The translations under genes and the position numbers were made by a program. From positions 27,751 to 91,750 of the forward strand of contig NZ_BCUY01000008.1 of assembly GCF_001591465.1 (NCBI RefSeq): DNA of 64,000 bases. Reading direction: 5' to 3'. Shown here piece by piece: positions 59,026 to 64,000 of the stretch (position 1 is its first letter; every line of letters begins with the position of its first letter). The notes beneath the pieces were generated by a model. The model was not told the origin of the DNA and did no database searches. It worked only from the letters and a program-made list of their open reading frames with translations. Source of the stretch: Cytobacillus firmus NBRC 15306. Its GTDB lineage: Bacteria > Bacillota > Bacilli > Bacillales > Cytobacillaceae.

Positions 59026-60690
59026 ATGCATTGGATTTCGAAGATACCGATTCAACACCACCCAAAACATGCACAGATAAAATACCTTTCAGCTCAGTTT
59101 CAATTACACCCGTTATTAATTCAGCACTTATTCAATCAAGGATTTTCAGATTTTGAGAAATTAGATTCTTTCATTTATCCAAAACTGACAAACATGTATG
59201 ACCCATTTCTAATGAATGAAATGAAAGCTGCTGTTACGCGTATTTTACAAGCTATCCAGCAGAGCGAGCATATTCACATTTTTGGTGACTATGATTGCGA
59301 TGGCATTACAGCTTCTTCCATTCTTTATTTATCATTAAAAGAACTTGGAGCAAATGTAACTACTCAACTCCCTCTTCGCTCAGAAGGTTACGGACTCTCT
59401 GTCAATGCTGTAAAACAGCTACATGAAGATGTCTCTTTAGTAATCACAGTTGATAATGGTTCAAGTGCACACGATGCCTTAAGAACTGCAAAAGAACGAG
59501 GTATTGATGTCATTGTTACCGACCATCACGAAGTGTTAGATGACCGTCCTGATTGTTTGGTATTTATTAATCCAAAACGAAAGGATAATACCTATCCGTT
59601 CACAGAACTTTGTGGTGCTGGTGTTGCTTTGAAATTAGTACAAGCCATTTATAAAACGTTAAATAGAGATTGGATAAGAGGGACTGAACCCTTATTAGAT
59701 ATGGCAACGTTGGGTACAATTGCTGACATGGTGCCACTGAAAGATGAAAATCGGATTTTATGCTATAACGGACTACGAAAATTGCAGCATTCTCCACGAA
59801 GGGTATTTAGAGTTTTGCTGGATACCTTAAAAACAAAAAATATTGACAGTTCAACAATTGGATTTTCAGTGGGTCCTATATTCAATGCATGCGGTCGGAT
59901 TGGCGACCCTAACCTTGCTGCAACAATTCTTCAAAGCACCGAACCAACCGAGAAACAAATTAAAGAGCTTATCTCTTTAAACGAAAAAAGAAAAGAGATA
60001 ACAGTGGAGCAATTTAAATCGGTCATCACAATTATTCATAATGAACGACTTCATTTATCACCTGTTATAGTTGTGAAGGGAGATTTTCATAAAGGGGTAA
60101 TCGGAATACTAGCTTCAAAAATTGTGAATCATTTCAAAAAGCCAGCAATCGTTATTGCCGCTGATGGAACTGGTTCAGCTAGAAGTTTGCAAAGGAGCGG
60201 ATTTTCTATCATTGATTGTATTTCTTTGTGTGGGAATTATTTGAGGAAGTTTGGTGGACATACAATGGCTGCTGGTTTATCAATCATCCCTGATGACAAC
60301 AAAATTGAATTATTCCGATATGCTATCCAATTGGCTGCCATGAAACAAAAAGTATCCATTGCAGCCAATTGGTATATTGGAACTCTGCCTATTGAGTGTT
60401 TTCCGAAAACCATGTTTAATGATTTACGTGCGTTAGAACCATTTGGGATGGGGATGCCGAAGCCCATGTTTTGTACCAAAAATACGAGGTTAAGCGGATA
60501 CTCAACATTCGGGAAAGAAAGTGAACACATAAAAATGAGTATAAATCAACAAGTCGCTTATGGCTTTTCAAAGTCTAATCACTTTACGAACTGGAGTAAT
60601 GAAAACATGGTCGACATGCTCTATACACCTCATTGCTATGAAGAAAAAAACTTCTTAGTTCAAGATTGCATTATTGTAAAGGGTAAATAA
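59026..60690 (+). CDS. RecJ-like single-strand DNA exonuclease (YorK-like)
   Basis: 554 residues, DHH phosphoesterase. Motifs I FGDYDCDGITAS (about 85-96), II TVDNGSS, III VTDHHE and IV NPKRKDNTYPFTELCGAG are intact, followed by a DHHA1 domain (KGDFHKGVIGILASKIV; FGGHTMAAG). Predicted 5'-3' ssDNA exonuclease. Chromosomal RecJ is about 200 residues longer; this form lacks the C-terminal extension, like YorK of phage SP-beta. AAAGGAGG SD before ATG 59026. It is divergent from the recombinase and convergent with the peptide operon. Confidence 0.92.
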   Translation: MHWISKIPIQHHPKHAQIKYLSAQFQLHPLLIQHLFNQGFSDFEKLDSFIYPKLTNMYDPFLMNEMKAAVTRILQAIQQSEHIHIFGDYDCDGITASSILYLSLKELGANVTTQLPLRSEGYGLSVNAVKQLHEDVSLVITVDNGSSAHDALRTAKERGIDVIVTDHHEVLDDRPDCLVFINPKRKDNTYPFTELCGAGVALKLVQAIYKTLNRDWIRGTEPLLDMATLGTIADMVPLKDENRILCYNGLRKLQHSPRRVFRVLLDTLKTKNIDSSTIGFSVGPIFNACGRIGDPNLAATILQSTEPTEKQIKELISLNEKRKEITVEQFKSVITIIHNERLHLSPVIVVKGDFHKGVIGILASKIVNHFKKPAIVIAADGTGSARSLQRSGFSIIDCISLCGNYLRKFGGHTMAAGLSIIPDDNKIELFRYAIQLAAMKQKVSIAANWYIGTLPIECFPKTMFNDLRALEPFGMGMPKPMFCTKNTRLSGYSTFGKESEHIKMSINQQVAYGFSKSNHFTNWSNENMVDMLYTPHCYEEKNFLVQDCIIVKGK

Positions 60691-60722
60691 TTCATATTTC
60701 TATAAGTGTCTATATCTAACGT

Positions 60723-61580
60723 TCATTGTTTGGGTTTTTTCTGGTCAATATCTTCTTTTAAAATTTTTTCTAACTTCAGATTAAGTTCTTTTAATGATGA
60801 GCTAAGTTCTTTATATTCAGTATTATTTGAATTTTTTATACCGTCCAGTTCTTGTTTAAATGTTTGAATTTCTGTTTGGACTCCTTCCAATACTTGCATT
60901 TGCTTTACTTCAGCTTTTGACTGTTTATCCTCTTGTATATTTTCAGCCAATACAAAGCTGATACATATCAGGGAAAAGAAAATTCCTAACGTAATCAGAG
61001 CATTCCGTAAATTATTATTACTACAATCAACATAGTTGTTAAGAATTGTGTTTTGATAGGTTGTCATTTTGTACTGTTGACCAATCATGGATAATTTCTC
61101 TTCCTTTTTCTTATCTTCTGATTGAAGCTGACTTAAGTATGCAAATTCATCGGGGCTGAAATCATACTTTGGTCTTGAGTTCAAAGTTATTAAAGAGAAA
61201 TAACCAGAGGTAATTAAGTAAAAACAACTAGCAATAACAAAAAATATTAAAGCTCCCGTCAGTAAGCCATTTGCATAAAGTTTTTCCTTTAAATTTAATA
61301 GATAGCCTGAGATTCCACCGACCATAGAGAATGCCAAGGTTACTGCAACAGCAGTTACTTTGGCTTTATCCTGTAAGGAATCTATATTGGAACGAATCCC
61401 ACTTATTAAATATTTGGCATCATCTTCTTCTATATTTGCAAACTTCTGTATATCAGGAACCGTCTCCCTTTGTTGTATTTTATTCCATGTATCTTTTTGT
61501 TGATTTTTTACGTATTTATTTGCTGAATTACATTCTGTCAAAGGTAATATAGCGTATAATACTTTTTTCGGAAATTTCAT
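60723..61580 (-). CDS. 3-TM coiled-coil membrane protein in the graspetide operon
   Basis: 285 residues. The N-terminal cytoplasmic-type helix (about 1-75) is followed by two TM helices (about 77-95 and 105-130), a soluble ~60-residue segment (RPKYDFSPDEFAYL onward), a third TM helix (about 192-212) and a C-terminal coiled coil (about 220-280). The helix plus TM-pair layout recalls SLATT-like 2TM effector proteins of bacterial conflict systems, but I cannot see a diagnostic motif. The start overlaps the ATP-grasp stop by 4 nt (ATGA), so it is translated from the same mRNA. Effector, immunity or export helper are all possible. Confidence 0.72.
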   Translation of the reverse strand: MKFPKKVLYAILPLTECNSANKYVKNQQKDTWNKIQQRETVPDIQKFANIEEDDAKYLISGIRSNIDSLQDKAKVTAVAVTLAFSMVGGISGYLLNLKEKLYANGLLTGALIFFVIASCFYLITSGYFSLITLNSRPKYDFSPDEFAYLSQLQSEDKKKEEKLSMIGQQYKMTTYQNTILNNYVDCSNNNLRNALITLGIFFSLICISFVLAENIQEDKQSKAEVKQMQVLEGVQTEIQTFKQELDGIKNSNNTEYKELSSSLKELNLKLEKILKEDIDQKKPKQ

Positions 61581-62521
61581 GATTTGGATACCAATAAATC
61601 AGCAATCGATTGGGGGATTAATTGACCAGTAGTATGTACCAACCATGCCCATTCCCCAGTAGGGTTTATCTCTAAAAATACAAATTCATTTGTTTCTGTC
61701 TTTAACAAATCAATTGCGCCGAATTTAAGACCCAATTCTTTAACTAATCGGATGCATTTTTCTTCAATATAATCAGGTAAATAAACTGCTGTAAAGTCAA
61801 CTTCATCCTTCACTATTCTCCAGTCAATCTCTACACCATTCCCTTGGCTTGTAATACTAGTAGCAAACACTTCATCCCCAACAACTGTGACTCGAATATC
61901 AATTTTAGGATTAACAAACTCTTGTATAGTTACTGGCGCCAATTCAAGACTGGCGTTCTGTATTTTCTCTTTCTGAAAGATATTCGAATAAACAAATCCT
62001 TCTTTTCCATTAATCTTAAAGAAGGCGGTATCCAAAGATTTAACCACGTATTTTTCATTTGTCAGGTCTGGATTTCCATTGGTTACAATCGTATAAGGAA
62101 TATTAAACCCTACTCTTTTAGCATATTTCAATTGCACAATTTTATTTTCCGCTTTGTAAGTTTTTTCTGGATTGTTTAACCATAAAGCGTCTTCGAATAT
62201 CAGAAGGTTCCTTACAAATGACATCCATTGCTCATTATATAATTGTTCCTCTACGCTACTTTCTACTTGATTTGTCTCCCGCAAGAAAATAGGAGCCCTG
62301 TAGTAAACACTTTTAAGTGCTTTATTTGAAATGAGGTATTCTAATTTACCCATCGTAACTGAAAAATCAAAATTGCTCGTATCTATATGGATTTTATATG
62401 TGTGAAATTCATCTCGGTTAATCCTCAGATAATTCGCTTTCCTCTTTTCAAGCTCTAAGCAAACAAAATCTGTGGTGAAATCATATTTATCTGAAATCAC
62501 CAGCACATCTACTAACTTCAC
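61577..62521 (-). CDS. ATP-grasp peptide ligase, graspetide (MvdD-like) family
   Basis: 314 residues. Like MvdC/MvdD, it has an N-terminal pre-ATP-grasp region with YYRAPIF, then NNPEKTYKAENKIVQLKYAK and IPYTIVTN, the ATP-binding Lys in KYVVKSLD, the QEFVNPKIDIRVTVVG stretch, VEIDWR and the Mg/ATP motif FGAIDLL...FVFLEINPTGEWAW. These enzymes phosphorylate Asp/Glu side chains and form omega-ester or omega-amide macrocycles in a precursor peptide. The start overlaps the stop of the 67-residue ORF by 4 nt, the expected precursor-ligase arrangement. RimK-type ligases are less likely given the DWR and EINPTGEWAW features. Confidence 0.88.
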   Translation of the reverse strand: MKLVDVLVISDKYDFTTDFVCLELEKRKANYLRINRDEFHTYKIHIDTSNFDFSVTMGKLEYLISNKALKSVYYRAPIFLRETNQVESSVEEQLYNEQWMSFVRNLLIFEDALWLNNPEKTYKAENKIVQLKYAKRVGFNIPYTIVTNGNPDLTNEKYVVKSLDTAFFKINGKEGFVYSNIFQKEKIQNASLELAPVTIQEFVNPKIDIRVTVVGDEVFATSITSQGNGVEIDWRIVKDEVDFTAVYLPDYIEEKCIRLVKELGLKFGAIDLLKTETNEFVFLEINPTGEWAWLVHTTGQLIPQSIADLLVSKS

Positions 62522-62721
62522 TTCAAGTCCTCTCCTCTTTCAACATCGTGTTTTTTGGTTGAAGGTAAAGGTCTTCTTGGGTCTTGTACAAGTGGCTGCA
62601 AATTTTTTTCAATTAACCAGAATCCTCTTTCCGTAGAATACTGTGAACCTAAAGTTCCCATTTTTTTATCATGCTTCTCTTCATAAATATAGATATTGTC
62701 CAATAACAAATGTTTACCCAT
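62518..62721 (-). CDS. putative graspetide precursor peptide
   Basis: 67 residues, AGAGGTG SD before ATG 62721. No signal peptide or TM helix. It is rich in possible acceptors and donors: the C-terminal segment from Pro53 (PSTKKHDVERGEDLK) has donors Ser54 and Thr55, Lys56/57 and acceptors Asp59, Glu61, Glu64 and Asp65. The layout (hydroxyl residues, Lys, then Asp/Glu) recalls microviridin cores (TxKYPSDxE). A second cluster lies at SQYSTERG (26-33). The microviridin leader motif PFFARFL is absent, so the leader class is different. The precursor role is inferred from size, position and overlap with the ligase. Confidence 0.65.
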   Translation of the reverse strand: MGKHLLLDNIYIYEEKHDKKMGTLGSQYSTERGFWLIEKNLQPLVQDPRRPLPSTKKHDVERGEDLK

Positions 62722-62752
62722 TTTTTCACCTCTTATTCTAATAACTACCTAT

Positions 62753-62780
62753 ATAATACAATAATAGGAAAAATACTTAA
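62753..62780 (-). promoter_or_regulatory. putative promoter of the peptide operon
   Basis: Minus strand TTAAGT (62780-62775), 16-nt spacer, TATTAT (62758-62753), 32 nt before the precursor start. The -10 is good, the -35 weak. Confidence 0.45.
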
Positions 62781-62817
62781 ACATCCTAACTTATTAAGCT
62801 TATAAAACCTGCATCAA

Positions 62818-62846
62818 TTGTCACTTCCTTCCTATTAATCTATTAT
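62818..62846 (+). promoter_or_regulatory. sigma-A promoter of the OLD-family ATPase gene
   Basis: TTGTCA (62818-62823), exact 17-nt spacer, TATTAT (62841-62846), 40 nt before the start codon. Divergent from the peptide operon promoter. Confidence 0.7.
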
Positions 62847-62885
62847 ATAGTTAATAAGTAAAACATATGGAGGTTATTCTGACTA

Positions 62886-64000
62886 ATGAACATACCCAAT
62901 GCCCCACATATATCTAGAGTACAAATTCAAAATTTTAGGAATTTCAATTTCATTGACGCTGAATTGAGCCATAAACAGGTTATAATCGGTGAAAATAATG
63001 TTGGAAAGACAAATTTCTTAAGGGCTATACAACTAATCCTCGACCCAAAACTATCGGATGAGGACCGTTTTTTAAATGAAACGGATTTCTACGAAGGGCT
63101 TGATTCACCTATGGAAAATGGAGCCGAGGTCAGAGTATCAATAGATATTAAAGGCTTTGCCCATAATAGAATGTTATTAGCAATTTTATCTGATGCAACA
63201 TTAAATGATGACCCAGCAACACTGCGGCTAACATATCACTACTATCCAACAAAAAAAGAAGACGGTACTTATGAATACCAATATCGAATTTTTCAAGGGA
63301 CTAAAGAGGACGTACCATTTACCCACTATCATCGCCGATACTTAAATCTAAAAGTCATCCCCGCTATAAGAGATGTTGAGACAGAAATGAAAAACATACG
63401 AAAGTCTCCAATTAACCATCTTCTAAAAAACTATGATATTCGAAAAGAGGAACTAAAAGGTATAGCCGACAGGTTAAAAGAAACAAGTGACGAGGTACTC
63501 TCTATCGATGAATTAATTCATCTTACTGAAAGTATCAATAGCAGATTTTCTAAAGTTATTGGACAGCAGGTCGATTCGAGTGTTTCACTAGAGACGATTG
63601 ATTTAGACCCTAATCGTATCTTGAACACATTAAAGATAATGATTGGACAAGGACAACGACCTGTAAGCGATACAAGCCTTGGACTTAATAATATCCTTTA
63701 TATTTCATTAATCTTATTATCTTTAGAGGATAATACAATTCCACCTATTTTAAAGGAAGATACTTTTATAAAGCTGTTAGAAGAAGAAGGTAGCGAGATT
63801 TTAAAACAATGTTATGAGCAAAATAGCAACGGTAATTACATCTTAAAGGGAATGTTAACACCTGAAAATCAAAAAACTCTTTACACATTTATGGATACCT
63901 ATGCTAGTGATAACAAAGGGTTTACCATTTTAGCCATTGAAGAACCAGAAGCACATTTGCATCCTGCTCTTCAACGACTTATTTTTAAAGATGTAATGAC
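62886..64000 (+). CDS. OLD-family ABC-type ATPase/nuclease (5' part; runs off the window)
   Basis: 371 complete codons from ATG 62886 (GGAGG 13-17 nt upstream), open to the edge. It begins SRVQIQNFRNFNFIDAEL; Walker A GENNVGKTN is at about residues 35-43. The signature region reads SDTSLGLNNILYISLILLSL and the Walker B/D-loop FTILAIEEPEAHLHPALQRL. This is the ATPase half of OLD/GajA-type proteins, whose C-terminal TOPRIM nuclease would lie to the right. OLD proteins include phage P2 Old and Gabija GajA, both anti-phage. Whether it is GajA needs the next gene (GajB helicase). Confidence 0.88.
   Translation, partial: MNIPNAPHISRVQIQNFRNFNFIDAELSHKQVIIGENNVGKTNFLRAIQLILDPKLSDEDRFLNETDFYEGLDSPMENGAEVRVSIDIKGFAHNRMLLAILSDATLNDDPATLRLTYHYYPTKKEDGTYEYQYRIFQGTKEDVPFTHYHRRYLNLKVIPAIRDVETEMKNIRKSPINHLLKNYDIRKEELKGIADRLKETSDEVLSIDELIHLTESINSRFSKVIGQQVDSSVSLETIDLDPNRILNTLKIMIGQGQRPVSDTSLGLNNILYISLILLSLEDNTIPPILKEDTFIKLLEEEGSEILKQCYEQNSNGNYILKGMLTPENQKTLYTFMDTYASDNKGFTILAIEEPEAHLHPALQRLIFKDVM

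Larger units (their letters stand above)
56650..64000. mobile_element. gerE-interrupting element (left end; continues past the window)
   Basis: It begins where gerE homology stops and carries a large serine recombinase, a RecJ-like gene, a Sel1 protein, an ATP-grasp peptide operon and an OLD-family ATPase, none of which belong to the conserved gerE neighbourhood. Its DNA is visibly AT-richer than the flank. The right end is not seen. Whether it is a full prophage (SP-beta-like), a remnant or another integrative element cannot be decided from this part. Confidence 0.82.

Noticed and set aside
62518..62721. Antitoxin or type I toxin reading of the 67-residue peptide
   Set aside because: No TM helix or DNA-binding pattern; overlap with an MvdD-type ligase favours a precursor.
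62886..64000. Firm call of Gabija (GajA)
   Set aside because: Only the ATPase half is visible and no GajB helicase is in the window.

Overview
This is a stretch of Bacillaceae chromosome (low-GC, spore-forming Firmicute). The gene order hemAXCDBL-spoVID-ysxE-valS-folC, engB-lonA-lonB-clpX-tig-ysoA-leuDCBA-ilvCHB and ysnB-ysnA-rph-gerM-racE-ysmB-gerE is that of the Bacillus subtilis folC to gerE region. The type IV pilus cluster next to folC, and recQ between racE and gerM, are departures from B. subtilis and point to a relative such as Cytobacillus or Mesobacillus. The genus is an inference only.

Layout. (1) 1-12054: a type IV pilus island. A leftward operon encodes PilT (cut by the window edge), a PilB/GspE ATPase, a VanW-domain protein, a PRC-barrel protein and a membrane protein that appears split by a frameshift. 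A divergent rightward operon encodes three pilin-like proteins. Facing it is a secreted 955-residue VWA protein, a plausible pilus-associated adhesin. (2) 12188-13837: a GAF-GGDEF protein. (3) 13988-27597: folC, valS with a Val T-box leader, ysxE, spoVID and the heme operon hemA-X-C-D-B-L, which has a PerR-like operator at its promoter. (4) 27825-30620: a small membrane protein and a polar amino-acid ABC transporter with a CodY-like box. (5) 30949-40214: engB, lonA, lonB, clpX, tig and ysoA (proteolysis and folding). (6) 40316-49080: the complete branched-chain amino-acid operon ilvBHC-leuABCD, with a sigma-A promoter, CodY-like and cre-like sites and a Leu (CTC) T-box leader; then tRNA-Arg(TCT). 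(7) 49501-56401: ysnB, ysnA, rph, gerM, recQ, racE and ysmB.

(8) About 56650 to the right edge: a mobile element that has cut gerE. Only the last ~28 codons of this late mother-cell regulator remain (56560-56649); they then run into foreign, AT-richer sequence. The element carries a large serine recombinase, a Sel1-repeat protein, a short RecJ-like nuclease (compare YorK of phage SP-beta), a three-gene overlapping operon and the start of an OLD-family ATPase. This resembles skin in sigK and SP-beta in spsM, elements excised during sporulation to rebuild a gene. The recombinase gene has a sigma-E-like promoter, which fits that idea.

The most interesting content is the operon at 62721-60723: a 67-residue peptide, an ATP-grasp ligase of the MvdD/graspetide (omega-ester peptide) type and a 3-TM coiled-coil membrane protein, each overlapping the next by 4 nt. 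No exporter or protease is visible. Together with the divergent OLD-family ATPase it looks like a RiPP-type conflict or defence cassette carried on a gerE-interrupting element. Its function is not known from sequence alone.
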